A stretch of 64,000 bases of DNA from Alcanivorax nanhaiticus (GCF_000756665.1 NZ_ARXV01000008.1:62001-126000), one strand, 5' to 3'. Shown: positions 9,337 to 18,918, numbered from the stretch's first letter. Translations and numbers: made by a program. The notes: generated from the sequence alone by a model not told the origin.

Positions 9337-10850
9337 CATACCTGTCTGAAGGATCTGACTGGAACTTCGAATTGCTGGCTGACTACGATGCGGCCATCGC
9401 CGATCTGGCCCACAACAAGTTTGGCCTGGACACCTATCCCAACCAGATCGAAGTGATCTCGTCTGAACAAATGATGGATGCCTATTCTTCCGTGGGCATG
9501 CCGGTGGGCTACAACCACTGGTCTTTCGGCAAGCAATTCGTAGAAGTGGAAGGTCGCTACCGGCGTGGCCAGATGGGGCTTGCCTATGAAATCGTGATCA
9601 ATTCCGACCCCTGCATTTCCTATTTGATGGAAGAAAACAGTATCACCATGCAAGCGTTGGTGATCGCCCATGCGTGCTATGGCCACAACTCGTTCTTCAA
9701 GGGTAACTACCTGTTTCAGACCTGGACCGATGCGTCGTCTATCATCGATTATCTGGTGTTTGCGCGGAACTACATTGCCGACTGCGAACAACGCCATGGC
9801 GTCACGGCGGTGGAAGAAACACTGGATTCCTGCCACGCGCTAATGAATTACGGCGTGGATCGCTACAAACGCCCTTCGCCTATTTCGATTGTGGAAGAGC
9901 GCAAGCGCCAGCGTGAGCGCGAAGAAATTCTGCAGAAACAAGTCTCTGAACTGTGGCGTACTTTCCCGCAGCTTCAGCCTGCCATCAAGACCCGCGAAGC
10001 CCCGACGACCTTCCCGGCAGAACCGCAGGAGAACCTGCTCTATTTCCTGGAGAAGAACGCGCCACTGTTGCAGCCCTGGCAGCGGGAAATCATCCGTATC
10101 GTGCGCAAGATGGCACAGTACTTTTACCCGCAACGACAAACCAAAGTAATGAACGAAGGCTGGGCCTGCCTGTGGCACTACACCTTGCTGAATTCACTTT
10201 ATGACGAAGGCAAGGTAACCGACGGTTTTATGCTCGAGTTCCTGCAGAGCCATAGCCAGGTGATCTACCAGCCACCCTTTGATGCCTCGTTCTACAGTGG
10301 CATGAATCCCTACGCCATCGGCTTCAACATGTTCCAGGATATTCGCCGCATCTGTGAAAATCCGGATGACGAGGATCGCGAATGGTTCCCGGAGATTGCC
10401 GGCAGTGACTGGCTGGAAACCGTCAAGTTCGCCATGCAGAGCTTCAAGGATGAGAGTTTCATCCAGCAGTTCCTGTCACCGAAGATGATCCGACACTTCA
10501 AGCTGTTCCAGATCAGCGATGACGACCGCAATGATTATGTGGAAGTGGGAGCCATCCATAACGAGCAGGGTTATCGTCGGGTGCGGGAATCCCTTGCGGA
10601 GCAATACAACCTGAGCATTCAGGAACCGAACATCCAGATTGTCAGTGCCAATATTCAGGGTGATCGCGCCCTGACCTTGCGGCACCAGCGCAGCACTGGC
10701 CGACCACTGGATGACAACAGCGCCAGCGAAGTGCTCCGCCATCTGCATCGCCTGTGGCAGTTCGATGTGCATCTGGAAAGTGTAGAGAACGGCAGCGTTA
10801 TCAAGCGCTACTCGATTCCGCCCGCTCCGGAAGCCAACACCGAAACGTAA
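9333..10850 (+). CDS. SpoVR family protein (YcgB-like)
   Basis: The 505-residue product has the length of SpoVR/YcgB and its conserved N-terminal half, including [31 protein letters not shown] and [16 protein letters not shown], rich in conserved His, Asn and aromatic residues that suggest a metal or cofactor site. In Bacillus, SpoVR affects spore cortex formation; in gammaproteobacteria the homologue is an RpoS-type stress gene of unknown biochemistry. It overlaps yeaH by 4 bp and closes the prkA-yeaH-spoVR operon. The start at 9333 is set by the ATGA overlap. Confidence 0.94.
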   Translation: MTYLSEGSDWNFELLADYDAAIADLAHNKFGLDTYPNQIEVISSEQMMDAYSSVGMPVGYNHWSFGKQFVEVEGRYRRGQMGLAYEIVINSDPCISYLMEENSITMQALVIAHACYGHNSFFKGNYLFQTWTDASSIIDYLVFARNYIADCEQRHGVTAVEETLDSCHALMNYGVDRYKRPSPISIVEERKRQREREEILQKQVSELWRTFPQLQPAIKTREAPTTFPAEPQENLLYFLEKNAPLLQPWQREIIRIVRKMAQYFYPQRQTKVMNEGWACLWHYTLLNSLYDEGKVTDGFMLEFLQSHSQVIYQPPFDASFYSGMNPYAIGFNMFQDIRRICENPDDEDREWFPEIAGSDWLETVKFAMQSFKDESFIQQFLSPKMIRHFKLFQISDDDRNDYVEVGAIHNEQGYRRVRESLAEQYNLSIQEPNIQIVSANIQGDRALTLRHQRSTGRPLDDNSASEVLRHLHRLWQFDVHLESVENGSVIKRYSIPPAPEANTET

Positions 10851-10876
10851 GGCGGCCCCATACAGGAAACCGCCTT
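10849..10876. terminator. Hairpin between convergent spoVR and the EamA gene
   Basis: AAGGCGG and CCGCCTT form a 7-bp stem around a 14-base loop, overlapping the spoVR stop. It lies where two convergent units meet, but neither strand has a good T tract, so it is a weak terminator candidate. Confidence 0.4.
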
Positions 10877-10893
10877 GCGCTCTTCGTTACTGC

Positions 10894-11817
10894 CTAAGCC
10901 GTTTCGCCAACAGGCAAGCGCTTCAAAGCCTGACGCACCTGATGGTCACCCAGCATGAACAAGCCCAGTGCGACGACAATCAACAACGCCCCTACCAGTA
11001 CCATTACACCCAAGCTCTCGCCGTTGAGCAGATTTCCCAGCAGCAATGCCAGCACCGGCGTAATCAGCGTCACCAGCGCCACAGTGGCCGCCGGCAAACG
11101 GGACAGAATCTGGAAATAGCTGTAGAAGCCCAACAGCGATCCAAGCACCGCCAGATAGACGATGGCAGACAAACCGCGTACGTCGCCGTTCCATTCCAGT
11201 TGCTGTCCCGCCAGCACCATGGCCAGTCCATAACACGGCAGAGACAACAGCAAACCGCCTACCGTCTGCTGCATGGGCTTCAGCCCGGCACCGACACGCT
11301 GTACAGCGATACCGCTGCCTGCAAACAAGGTCACCGCTGACAGCATCCACAGCACGCCAATGCCCCGTTCACCCAGATCACCACCGGAAAACAGCACCGC
11401 CAGGCTATCATCGAACACCAGCATCAAACCGAAGACGCCCATGGCACAGGCGCACCAATGCCAGCCATTCAGCCGCACACTGCCCGGCAGAAACTGCATC
11501 ATCAGGCCCGACAGCAACGGAGCGAGACCAAAGATCACCGAAACAAGACCTGAAGGAAGGTAAGTGGCCCCCATGTAGCTACACCCCATAGCACCAAAGA
11601 TGCCCGGCAGGGCCGCCAGATAACTTAGACGGGCACGGGAATGTAGCGGCAGGGGCTGTCGTTTCCACCACAACCAGCCCAGGCCCAGCAGCGCAGCAAT
11701 CGCCATACGCACGCCGGCCGCCGCCAGCGGCTCCATGGCCTCACCACTCCATTTAATCCCCAGCGGCGTGGTTGCCCACACCGCCACCACGATCAAATAC
11801 GCTGCCAGGGTTGGCAT
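10894..11817 (-). CDS. EamA (DMT superfamily) transporter
   Basis: The 307-residue protein is almost entirely hydrophobic, with about ten membrane segments in two homologous halves, the EamA arrangement. Recognisable family pieces are VWATTPLGIKW near the N-terminus, TYLPSGLVSVIFGLAPLL in the first half and LITPVLALLLGNLLNGE near the end. Such inner-membrane carriers export amino acids or other small metabolites; the substrate cannot be read from the sequence. It is divergent from cca across a 417-bp spacer that holds a heptamer element and a strong hairpin. Confidence 0.88.
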   Translation of the reverse strand: MPTLAAYLIVVAVWATTPLGIKWSGEAMEPLAAAGVRMAIAALLGLGWLWWKRQPLPLHSRARLSYLAALPGIFGAMGCSYMGATYLPSGLVSVIFGLAPLLSGLMMQFLPGSVRLNGWHWCACAMGVFGLMLVFDDSLAVLFSGGDLGERGIGVLWMLSAVTLFAGSGIAVQRVGAGLKPMQQTVGGLLLSLPCYGLAMVLAGQQLEWNGDVRGLSAIVYLAVLGSLLGFYSYFQILSRLPAATVALVTLITPVLALLLGNLLNGESLGVMVLVGALLIVVALGLFMLGDHQVRQALKRLPVGETA

Positions 11818-11842
11818 TTCGTTCTCCTAGGTTTGAGAGGAG

Positions 11843-12024
11843 CAAGTTGAAAGTTTCAAGTTACAAGGCGCGCCAGAGGCCTGAGCCAAACATCAGCCAC
11901 CCCAGCCGCGACTCAGGCTCATTGATGAATCGTACTTGGCAGTTTGAGCCCGAATCGCGGTGAAACACGGTCATCAGCTGGCACCTTTCTAGTCCGCGCC
12001 TTGCAACTTTCAACTTGTCACTTG
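11843..12024. repeat. Inverted-arm heptamer element upstream of cca
   Basis: The left arm (11843-11870) is four 7-bp units from CAAGTTG to CAAGGCG; the right arm (11997-12024) on the opposite strand runs from CAAGTGA to the same CAAGGCG. Both arms continue inward with the same CG. The centre is about 126 bp. The units are close relatives of those in the prkA-yeaH element, but the inner heptamer differs in one base (CAAGGCG here, CAACGCG there), changed identically in both arms, which points to paired or co-copied arms. Confidence 0.8.
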
Positions 12025-12054
12025 CAACTAAAACCGACCTGCAAACCCCTAAAA

Positions 12055-12094
12055 CGAAAAAAGGCCGCAGGTCGGGGACACTGCGGCCTTCTTG
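12055..12094 (-). terminator. Strong intrinsic terminator, minus strand, upstream of cca
   Basis: A perfect 10-bp stem (12061-12070 with 12081-12090, AAGGCCGCAG and its complement) has a 10-base loop. On the minus strand it is followed by six T residues, a textbook terminator; on the plus strand it is followed only by CTTG. No annotated minus-strand gene ends here, so it implies a short minus-strand transcript starting between about 12100 and cca. Confidence 0.65.
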
Positions 12095-12234
12095 CAGAAC
12101 TGAAACTTTCAGTCACACAGCCGCCGCCCCTGCGCACGCCATTTGCGTGCACAGCGGTCGACGACCAGCATGTTGAGTTTCAGTACGATAGAAAGCATGA
12201 GAACATTCTGCTCAAGAATGCAAAGGCACACAAG

Positions 12235-13464
12235 ATGAAAATTTATCTGGTGGGCGGTGCGGTCCGGGATCAACTACTCGGCTTGCCCGTTACCGAGAAA
12301 GATTGGGTAGTGGTTGGCGCTACGCCCGACGAAATGCAGGCACAGGGCTATCAACCGGTGGGCCAGGACTTTCCTGTGTTCCTGCACCCGAAAACCAAAG
12401 AGGAATATGCCCTCGCCCGCACCGAGCGCAAGTCCGGCCACGGTTATGGAGGTTTTACCTTCTACGCTGCCAGCGATGTGACACTGGAAGACGATCTGGT
12501 TCGCCGCGATCTCACCATCAATGCCATGGCGAAAGAGAAAGGCGGGGCGGTGGTAGATCCCTTCAATGGTCGTGCCGATCTCAAGGCTCGCCTGCTACGC
12601 CACGTCTCCCCCGCCTTTGCCGAAGACCCCTTGCGGGTACTTCGGGTAGCCCGTTTTGCCGCGCGCTATCACTGGCTAGGATTCCGGGTGGCCGATGACA
12701 CCCTCGCCCTGATGCGCCAACTCAGCGCCAGCGGCGAGCTGGATTATCTGGTACCTGAACGGGTCTGGAAGGAAACCAGTCGCGCGCTGATGGAAAGAGA
12801 TCCGCAGGTGTTCTTCCAGGTACTCCATGCCTGTGGAGCCCTGGAAAAACTGTTCCCTGAGCTGGCCGCGCTGGACGGCGTCCCCCAACCGGAACAGCAT
12901 CACCCGGAAATCGACACCCTGATTCATCAATGGCTCTGCCTGGAACAGGCCAGCCGTATGAATCTGAACCTGGATGCTCGCTACGCACTACTTTGCCATG
13001 ATCTTGGCAAGGGCAAGACCCCGCCAGAAGAATGGCCTCGCCATATTGCCCACGAAATTCGCAGTAGCCGCATGAGCCAGACCGTATCCAAGCGTCTGAA
13101 AGTACCACGGGAAACCGCCACGCTGGCTTCACTGGTGGGCGAATACCATACCCACTGTCATCGCGCGCTGGAGCTGAAAGCAACAACTGTCTGGAAGCTG
13201 CTGAAAAACCTGGATGTGCTGCGCCGCCCGGAACGGCTGGCCACCTTTGTGGGGGCCTGTGAAGCCGATGCTCGTGGTCGCACCGGCTTTGAAGACCGGG
13301 ATTACCCTCAGGCCCGATACCTTATGGGCGCCGCCGACGCGGCCCGCAAGGTGGATGTACCGGCATTACAGCAGCAAGGCTTCAGTGGCCCGGAACTTGG
13401 CGAGGCCATTACTCAGGCGCGCATTCAGGCCCTCAAGGAGTACAAGGAATCATGGAACCTGTAG
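12235..13464 (+). CDS. cca: CCA tRNA nucleotidyltransferase with HD domain
   Basis: This enzyme adds or repairs the 3-prime CCA of tRNAs. The start is the ATG at 12235 ([12 protein letters not shown]), giving 409 residues, like the E. coli enzyme; upstream open frame is not conserved sequence. Motifs: GGAVRD (7-12), the acidic EKDWVVVG where the first metal ligand is Glu rather than the Asp of E. coli, the [13 protein letters not shown] loop, [15 protein letters not shown], and an HD phosphohydrolase domain with LLCHDLGKG. It overlaps folM by 13 bp. Confidence 0.96.
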   Translation: MKIYLVGGAVRDQLLGLPVTEKDWVVVGATPDEMQAQGYQPVGQDFPVFLHPKTKEEYALARTERKSGHGYGGFTFYAASDVTLEDDLVRRDLTINAMAKEKGGAVVDPFNGRADLKARLLRHVSPAFAEDPLRVLRVARFAARYHWLGFRVADDTLALMRQLSASGELDYLVPERVWKETSRALMERDPQVFFQVLHACGALEKLFPELAALDGVPQPEQHHPEIDTLIHQWLCLEQASRMNLNLDARYALLCHDLGKGKTPPEEWPRHIAHEIRSSRMSQTVSKRLKVPRETATLASLVGEYHTHCHRALELKATTVWKLLKNLDVLRRPERLATFVGACEADARGRTGFEDRDYPQARYLMGAADAARKVDVPALQQQGFSGPELGEAITQARIQALKEYKESWNL

Positions 13465-14186
13465 CCCTGGTCACCGGCAGCGCCCGTCGCATCGGTGCCA
13501 CCATCGTCCGCACCCTGCACGCTGCCGGCATGCGGGTGATCATTCACTATCGCGGCAGCCAGCAAGAAGCGGAGGCTCTTGCCCTGGAACTGAATCAGTC
13601 CCGTCCCGGCAGCGCCCGGCTGCTGCAGGCGGATCTGGATAACCCGGATGCAGTGCGAAAACTGGCAACCCAGGCACTGGAGGCTTTCGGCCAACTGGAT
13701 TTGCTGGTCAACAATGCCTCGAGCTTCTACCCAACCCCCATAGAATCAGCCAGCGACGACGACTGGACCCGGCTGATCCACAGCAACCTGCGCGCGCCCT
13801 ACATCCTTAGTCAGTCTCTGGCGACCGCCCTGCGCCGACAGCAAGGCAGCATTATCAATATTGTGGACGTTTACGCAGAAAAACCGCTCTTTCAGCATAC
13901 GCTGTATTGCATGGCTAAAGCCGGGCTTGCGATGATGACCAAAAGTCTGGCGAGAGAACTGGGGCCAGAAGTGCGCGTCAACGGCGTCTCACCCGGCCCC
14001 ATTCTCTGGCCAGAAAGCGGCCAGATGAATCAGGATGCCATTACGGATGCCACCGCATTGAAGCGGTGCGGCAGCCCTGAAGACATCGCCAACGCCGTGA
14101 AATGGCTGGCTCGCGATGCCGGCTTTGTGACCGGGCAGATTCTTGCCGTGGATGGGGGACGTTCACTGACCTTGCAGGGCAGCTGA
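13452..14186 (+). CDS. folM: Pteridine reductase-type short-chain dehydrogenase (FolM-like)
   Basis: A 244-residue classical SDR with NADP-binding TGSARRIG (8-15), the TGxxxRxG form typical of pteridine reductases and of FolM, an LVNNASSF motif and the active-site YCMAK. FolM-type enzymes reduce dihydrobiopterin or dihydromonapterin and can act as an alternative dihydrofolate reductase. It overlaps the end of cca by 13 bp and so is probably co-translated. Two folate genes, folB and folK, lie 2 kb away on the other strand, consistent with pterin metabolism. Confidence 0.85.
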   Translation: MEPVALVTGSARRIGATIVRTLHAAGMRVIIHYRGSQQEAEALALELNQSRPGSARLLQADLDNPDAVRKLATQALEAFGQLDLLVNNASSFYPTPIESASDDDWTRLIHSNLRAPYILSQSLATALRRQQGSIINIVDVYAEKPLFQHTLYCMAKAGLAMMTKSLARELGPEVRVNGVSPGPILWPESGQMNQDAITDATALKRCGSPEDIANAVKWLARDAGFVTGQILAVDGGRSLTLQGS

Positions 14187-14210
14187 GCACTCGGAAACAT
14201 GAGGCTAACA

Positions 14211-14639
14211 ATGACAAGAAAATGGCTCGCCTTTGTCTTGCTGATTCCACTAATAGCAACCGCTGAGGTGTACCGCTGGAAAGACGAACACGGCAACTGG
14301 CAGTTTGGTGACCGAGCCCCGGAAAACGATCACGAGTCGGTTGAGCTGAAATCAGCCCCCCGCATCGGTCAGGGTGACGCCGTCCACGACATTCACCAGC
14401 GCACTCTCAGACTACGCGAAAGCGAACAGGCCCAACATGCTGAACAACAGGCGCTGAATGCTGAAAGACAAAAAGCCATCGGCCAGGCTTGTGACAAAGC
14501 GCGTGAGAGGGTGAAAAGGCTGAATCGCCCCTTCGTTTATGTAGACGATGACGGGTCACGCCGCGACGCCAGCGCCGAGCAGGTTCGTGAAGACATTGCC
14601 AAAACACAAGAATGGATCGACGACAATTGCGATACCTGA
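14211..14639 (+). CDS. DUF4124 domain envelope protein
   Basis: A short signal peptide (MTRKWLAFVLLIPLIATA) is followed directly by the DUF4124 motif EVYRWKDEHGNWQFGDRAP, then a charged, coiled-coil-like middle and a tail with two cysteines (142 residues). I prefer the ATG at 14211, with GAGG five bases upstream, over the ATG at 14199. DUF4124 proteins are secreted or periplasmic with unknown function. Its end overlaps the next gene, which begins with the same domain, so the pair probably arose by domain duplication. Confidence 0.8.
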   Translation: MTRKWLAFVLLIPLIATAEVYRWKDEHGNWQFGDRAPENDHESVELKSAPRIGQGDAVHDIHQRTLRLRESEQAQHAEQQALNAERQKAIGQACDKARERVKRLNRPFVYVDDDGSRRDASAEQVREDIAKTQEWIDDNCDT

Positions 14640-15556
14640 CGCTGGCCCTGACACTCGTCAGCCTGAGCCTCCCTCTGCTCCTGCAAGCCGAGATTTACCA
14701 ATGGCGTGATGCCAATGGCAAGCTCCACTTTGGTGATCGTCCACCCAGCGAAGAGCAGGTAGATGTGGTGACCCCCAAGGTCACCACCGCGGCAAAGCCA
14801 CTGGAGATCCACACCCGACATCAGGACTTTACCCTGCCTGACGGACTGCATGAGCAAACCCTGTCTGCTATCGAGCATATTTACCAGCGCTACCGGAAAG
14901 ATTTCGGCCTTGATTTACGCGGCACCGCAGAAGTGAACCTGTATCTCTTCACCGAGCAGGCCGATTTCCAGCAATGGATGATTGAAAGGGTCGGCAGCAG
15001 CAATCCCAACTACGCTGGCGTGTTTATTCCCAACACCAACGAAGTGGCGGTGTGGCGCTGGAATAAAGACGATGAACAAGTGGCGCAAACCATCCTTCAT
15101 GAATCCAGCCATGTGCTGCTTTACCAGCTGTCCCCTGCCTCACCGGTGTGGCTGCATGAAGGGCTGGCTCAGTACTTTCAGATGTTGAAGGTAAAAGACA
15201 ATGGCCATGTGGTGGTGACCGCACTGCCCGATGCGGAAAAGCGCATCCAGCAGTGGATAGAGAATGAACAGCTGATCACCATGCGCCAGTATCTGTCCCT
15301 TGATGATCAGGCCTGGCGTAAAATGGCCCACGAACTGAACGCTATCCCTTACACCGTTGCCTGGGCCACCACCGCCTTCCTCATGTCCAAACCGGTGGGG
15401 CGCAGCACCTTGCGCCAGTTGCTTCAGGACCTGGAAAAGACAGATCGCCGGCCGACACTGCAACGCATCGGCCACCTTTATCCCGGCGGCCTGTCGCGCC
15501 TGGAATACGATTTCTTTAGCTGGGCACAAAAAGGCATGCAGCCGCAGTGGTATTGA
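14612..15556 (+). CDS. DUF4124 plus HExxH-type putative zinc metallopeptidase
   Basis: A signal peptide to about residue 27 leads into DUF4124 (EIYQWRDANGKLHFGDRPP), then a domain with ILHESSHVLLYQ and, about 20 residues on, WLHEGLAQYF. This is the HExxH plus downstream HEG arrangement of gluzincin-like (peptidase MA / DUF1570-type) proteins, so the zinc ligands H, H and E are present. The protein has 314 residues and is probably periplasmic. It overlaps the preceding DUF4124 gene by 28 bp. The substrate is unknown; peptidase activity is inferred from the motif. Confidence 0.78.
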   Translation: MDRRQLRYLTLALTLVSLSLPLLLQAEIYQWRDANGKLHFGDRPPSEEQVDVVTPKVTTAAKPLEIHTRHQDFTLPDGLHEQTLSAIEHIYQRYRKDFGLDLRGTAEVNLYLFTEQADFQQWMIERVGSSNPNYAGVFIPNTNEVAVWRWNKDDEQVAQTILHESSHVLLYQLSPASPVWLHEGLAQYFQMLKVKDNGHVVVTALPDAEKRIQQWIENEQLITMRQYLSLDDQAWRKMAHELNAIPYTVAWATTAFLMSKPVGRSTLRQLLQDLEKTDRRPTLQRIGHLYPGGLSRLEYDFFSWAQKGMQPQWY

Positions 15557-15591
15557 TTCGGGAAGCCTGATAAACCCTCGCTATACCCCTC

Positions 15592-15794
15592 GTAGGAGCT
15601 CAGCTCGCCTGAGCGATCCGAGCCTTGGCGAGGTATGGATTCCAGAAGCGAGTTTCGAGTCACGAGTTTCGAAAATCAAAAAACACAACCAGGCACAAGA
15701 TTTGAGGTTTTGCCCTTCGAAACTCGCTTCTCGCAACTCGAAACTCATTTCCTCGCCAAGACCCCGATCGCGGTCGAACGACCGCTTCTACAGC
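15592..15794. repeat. Nested palindromic element: REP-like ends, inner CTTGGCGAGG, heptamer arms
   Basis: From outside in: a REP-like hairpin starting GTAGGAGC (15592-15619) with its inverted relative at 15766-15794; the 10-mer CTTGGCGAGG at 15624-15633 with its exact inverse at 15751-15760; then two heptamer arms (15646-15673 and 15716-15743), each of four units ending TTTCGAA on the inner side. The whole 203 bp is an imperfect palindrome around about 40 bp of centre. The rest of the 354-bp gap to folK shows only a doubled CGTAGCT near 15894. Confidence 0.75.
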
Positions 15795-15910
15795 GGCTTA
15801 TCAGGTTCCCAAACCGCCGAACTTAACGATCTGTAGGGCTTTGCCGTTCTCCAAAAAACCTGGGAATTTTTCCTGGGCTTTCTATCGAATCAAGCGTAGC
15901 TCGTAGCTGA

Positions 15911-16411
15911 TTATCGCGGAAACTCCACCACCCACAACTTCTGCGCATCGAAGTTCGACTGTTCCAGAATCTGCTGGTAACGCTCACCGGTTTCCGGGTG
16001 AACCCCTTGCGGAGCCAGATCCACTAATGGCTTGAGTACGAAAGCGTGCTTGAGAATTTCATCGCGGGGTAGCTGCACACCATCAATGGTGCCAACACAA
16101 TCCCCGTAGGTGAGAATGTCGATATCCAGGGTACGGCTGGCAAATTTTTTCTCGCCGCGCACCCGGCCATGATCCTTCTCCATGCCTTTCAGGCAGGAGG
16201 TCAATTCCGCCACCGACATGGCAGTGCGAATCCCTACTACCAGGTTATAGAAGGCATCACCATCAAAACCCACGGCTTCACTCTCATACACCGGGCTGAT
16301 CTCCAGCTCGCCAAACACCGCTTCCAGCACATTGAGGCCGGAACGGATATTGTGCTCCCGGTCGATATTGGAACCGAGACTGAGATAGACCTGTGTGTCG
16401 CTGCTATCCAT
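15911..16411 (-). CDS. folK: 2-amino-4-hydroxy-6-hydroxymethyldihydropteridine pyrophosphokinase
   Basis: FolK transfers pyrophosphate from ATP to hydroxymethyl-dihydropterin in folate synthesis. The ATG at 16411 overlaps the end of folB by 8 bp and gives 166 residues; an in-frame GTG four codons earlier is possible. Motifs: VYLSLGSNIDRE at the N-terminus, FYNLVVGIRT, and the conserved SRTLDIDILTYGD with the magnesium-binding aspartates. It is the second gene of the folB-folK pair, which encodes consecutive pathway steps. Confidence 0.95.
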   Translation of the reverse strand: MDSSDTQVYLSLGSNIDREHNIRSGLNVLEAVFGELEISPVYESEAVGFDGDAFYNLVVGIRTAMSVAELTSCLKGMEKDHGRVRGEKKFASRTLDIDILTYGDCVGTIDGVQLPRDEILKHAFVLKPLVDLAPQGVHPETGERYQQILEQSNFDAQKLWVVEFPR

Positions 16412-16766
16412 TGGGACGCTCACCCCGCTCGATAATCACACCCACGTCGCGGGCCCCCCGCAGGGCACCGGGCTTGCTGAGGCGAAGCTTCAGCCAGGGA
16501 ACATCGAACTCACTCAACACCAGCTGCGCGACTTTTTCCGCCAGGGTTTCCACCAGCTGAAATTCGCTGCCCTCGATAAAGGCGATCACCCGCTTGCCGA
16601 TGGCCTTGTAGTCCAGCGCCTCATCAATGTGGTCCGTCGCTGCACCTTTACGGATATCCGCCGCCATCTCCAGATCCAGACTGACTGTCTGCCGGATACG
16701 GCGCTCCCAATCGAAAATGCCGATAACCGTATCCACTTTCAAATCATTGATATAAACGATGTCCAT
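16404..16766 (-). CDS. folB: Dihydroneopterin aldolase/epimerase
   Basis: FolB splits dihydroneopterin to hydroxymethyl-dihydropterin, the FolK substrate. The ATG at 16766 follows GAGAGGG and gives 120 residues, the family length; the frame is open upstream but without family sequence. Visible marks are DIVYINDLKVDTVIGIFDWERRIRQ in N-terminal pieces, the DYKAIGKRV segment, and the late ETLAEKVAQLVL helix with KLRLSKPGALRGARDVGV. It is divergent from plsY, as in Pseudomonas and relatives. Confidence 0.94.
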   Translation of the reverse strand: MDIVYINDLKVDTVIGIFDWERRIRQTVSLDLEMAADIRKGAATDHIDEALDYKAIGKRVIAFIEGSEFQLVETLAEKVAQLVLSEFDVPWLKLRLSKPGALRGARDVGVIIERGERPNG

Positions 16767-16926
16767 ACTCGCCCTCTCGGCGTCGGCAGCCTGAAAAATG
16801 TCGCAATGGACATGATCCCATTGCCGGTAATCAGATGTTACGCTTGCAGCGCAGGCAACAACGTCGCCATGTGTACAATAAGGCCGCATTATCGCAGCCC
16901 AGCGATGTGAAGGGAGATTATAGCCG

Positions 16927-17544
16927 GTGGAAGCAGGGACATTACAGGACGTGTGGTATTGGTTGCTGCCATTATGTGTGGCCGGTTACCTGATGGGCTC
17001 CATCTCCAGCGCCATTCTGGTGTGCCGACTGTTCGGCTACCCCGACCCTCGCACCGAGGGCTCCAACAACCCCGGTGCCACCAATGTGCTGCGTATTGGC
17101 GGCAAACCCGCCGCTGCCCTGACGTTGCTCGGCGATGTGTTGAAAGGGGTAATCCCGGTACTGATCGCCAACTATCTGAACATGGGGCCACTGGTGGCTG
17201 CCCTGGTCGGCACCTGCGCCTTTCTTGGCCACCTCTATCCGGTATTTTTCCATTTTCAGGGGGGCAAGGGGGTGGCCACCGCTTTTGGGCTGCTATTCGC
17301 CCTGCACTGGCCCAGCGGCTTGGTCGCAGGCGGCACCTGGCTGGCCGTCTTCGCCCTCAACCGGATCTCCTCCATCGCCTCACTCAGCGCCTTTGTGGTC
17401 GCTCCTGCCTGCATCTTCGCCTGGCTGAATCCGGCATTCTGGCCGATTCTGGTGATGTCGATCGTGATGATCCTGCGCCATCGCAGCAATCTGCAGAAAA
17501 TCCTGCGCGGGGAAGAACTGGGGTTTAAAAAGAAAGATCAGTGA
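16927..17544 (+). CDS. plsY: Glycerol-3-phosphate acyltransferase PlsY
   Basis: PlsY is the inner-membrane enzyme that acylates glycerol-3-phosphate from acyl-phosphate, the first step of phospholipid synthesis. The 205-residue GTG-started product has five or so membrane spans and the three family motifs: GSISSAILVCRLFGYPDPR, GSNNPGATNVLR and GGKGVATAFG. Its TGA stop is also the first three bases of a heptamer repeat arm. The divergent folB and convergent tsaD neighbours match the common plsY-tsaD-rpsU neighbourhood. Confidence 0.95.
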   Translation: MEAGTLQDVWYWLLPLCVAGYLMGSISSAILVCRLFGYPDPRTEGSNNPGATNVLRIGGKPAAALTLLGDVLKGVIPVLIANYLNMGPLVAALVGTCAFLGHLYPVFFHFQGGKGVATAFGLLFALHWPSGLVAGGTWLAVFALNRISSIASLSAFVVAPACIFAWLNPAFWPILVMSIVMILRHRSNLQKILRGEELGFKKKDQ

Positions 17545-17637
17545 CGAGTTTCGAGAAGCGAGTTTCGAAGATCAAATCCAAACTTCAGTCCATGCAGCCG
17601 GTTTTGCCTTTCGAAACTCGCTTCTCGCAACTCGAAA
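17542..17637. repeat. Inverted-arm heptamer element overlapping the plsY stop codon
   Basis: The left arm (17542-17569) is four units; the first is TGACGAG, whose TGA is the plsY stop, the last is TTTCGAA. The right arm (17610-17637), inverted, is four units identical to the right arm of the element at 15716-15743. Just inside the right arm both elements carry GGTTTTGCC, so the centre is also partly conserved. Centre length is about 40 bp. Confidence 0.8.
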
Positions 17638-17716
17638 CAGTTTCCCCCTCGCCCTGGCCCGGATTGCCTGCAGGCAGGCTCCAGCAGCGACGGTGCTCCG
17701 TCGTGGGTGCGGAGCC

Positions 17717-18742
17717 TTACAGGCCCGCCAGCTCCGTCAGCGGCCATCTTGGGCGCACCTTGATCGGAAGCTCGGCAGACTCCCCCGCCTGCAGACGCAG
17801 CGCCCCGGCAAAGGCAATCATGACGCCGTTATCGGTGCAGTATTGCGGCGCCGGGTAGAACAGCTCCACCCCGCGTTTTTTCATCTGCTCACCCAGCCGG
17901 GCACGCAGGGAACGGTTGGCGCTCACCCCGCCGGCCATCACCAACTGCTTGTAGCCCGTTTGCTCCATGGCGCGGCGACACTTGATGATCAGGGTGTCCA
18001 CAGCGGCGTCCTCGAAGGCCAGGGCAATATCGGCCCGGTCTTGCTCGGCAAGGGCTTCCTTGCCGCCCAGATCGTTGATGGTATTCAGGGTAAAGGTTTT
18101 CAGGCCGGAAAAGCTCATGTCCAGCCCGGGCCGGTCGGTCATTGGGCGCGGAAAACGGAAGCGCCCAGGCGTGCCCTTTTCGGCCAGCGCAGCAATGCGC
18201 GGACCGCCGGGATAACCCAGCCCCATCATCTTGGCAGCCTTGTCGAAGGCTTCGCCCGCTGCATCATCCACGGATTCGCCCAGAATGGCGTAATCACCCA
18301 GGCTGCGGGCATCCAGCAGCAGAGTGTGACCACCGCTGACCAGCAAGGCCACAAACGGGAACTGCGGTGCGTGCTCTTCCAGCAAAGGGGCCAGCAAGTG
18401 TCCCTCCATGTGATGCACTTCCACCGCCGGCATTCCCCAACCAAACGCCAGGGAACGAGCCACCCCCGCCCCCACCAGCAAGGCTCCCGCCAGACCAGGG
18501 CCTGCCGTATAGGCAACCCCGTCCAGCTGTTCAGGGGAAGTGCCTGACGCCTCCAACACCTGGCTGACCAGCGGTAACACCCGCTGAACATGGTCCCGAC
18601 TCGCCAATTCCGGCACCACGCCACCATATTTGGCGTGCATGTCCACCTGGCTGAACAAGGCCTGGCCCAGTAGCCCCTGCTCGGTGTCATAGATGGCGAC
18701 ACCGGTCTCATCACAGCTTGATTCGATACCCAATACCCGCAT
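17717..18742 (-). CDS. tsaD: tRNA N6-threonylcarbamoyladenosine synthase subunit TsaD
   Basis: TsaD transfers the threonylcarbamoyl group to A37 of ANN-decoding tRNAs, acting with TsaB, TsaC and TsaE. The ATG at 18742 ([14 protein letters not shown]) lies behind GGAGAGAAG and yields 341 residues, the standard length. The ASKHA fold shows in the N-terminal [13 protein letters not shown], the metal-binding HHMEGH at about residues 111-116, LLVSGGHT and the late [13 protein letters not shown]. It is divergent from rpsU, the widely conserved arrangement. Confidence 0.96.
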   Translation of the reverse strand: MRVLGIESSCDETGVAIYDTEQGLLGQALFSQVDMHAKYGGVVPELASRDHVQRVLPLVSQVLEASGTSPEQLDGVAYTAGPGLAGALLVGAGVARSLAFGWGMPAVEVHHMEGHLLAPLLEEHAPQFPFVALLVSGGHTLLLDARSLGDYAILGESVDDAAGEAFDKAAKMMGLGYPGGPRIAALAEKGTPGRFRFPRPMTDRPGLDMSFSGLKTFTLNTINDLGGKEALAEQDRADIALAFEDAAVDTLIIKCRRAMEQTGYKQLVMAGGVSANRSLRARLGEQMKKRGVELFYPAPQYCTDNGVMIAFAGALRLQAGESAELPIKVRPRWPLTELAGL

Positions 18743-18789
18743 GATGGTGCTTCTCTCCGGCCCCTGGCCTGCCTGTGGAACGTGGGGCG

Positions 18790-18842
18790 CCATAATACCC
18801 CCCGACAGGCTGATTTGCATTTCCTGGCCACTTAGGTAAAAT
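18790..18842. promoter_or_regulatory. Face-to-face promoters for rpsU and tsaD
   Basis: Plus strand: TTGCAT at 18815-18820, 16-bp spacer, TAAAAT at 18837-18842, directed at the rpsU-yqeY-dnaG operon. Minus strand: TATTAT at 18792-18797 has the complement of the same TTGCAT block 17 bp upstream as a poor -35, directed at tsaD. The two would share their -35 region and could not both be fully occupied. The plus-strand promoter is the better supported. Confidence 0.5.
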
Positions 18843-18918
18843 CGCGCCCTCGCTGCAAATGGGACACCTGAGCCCGCGGCGAACCCATAAACTCAAATTT
18901 CTAGGAAGGTGATTCTTC

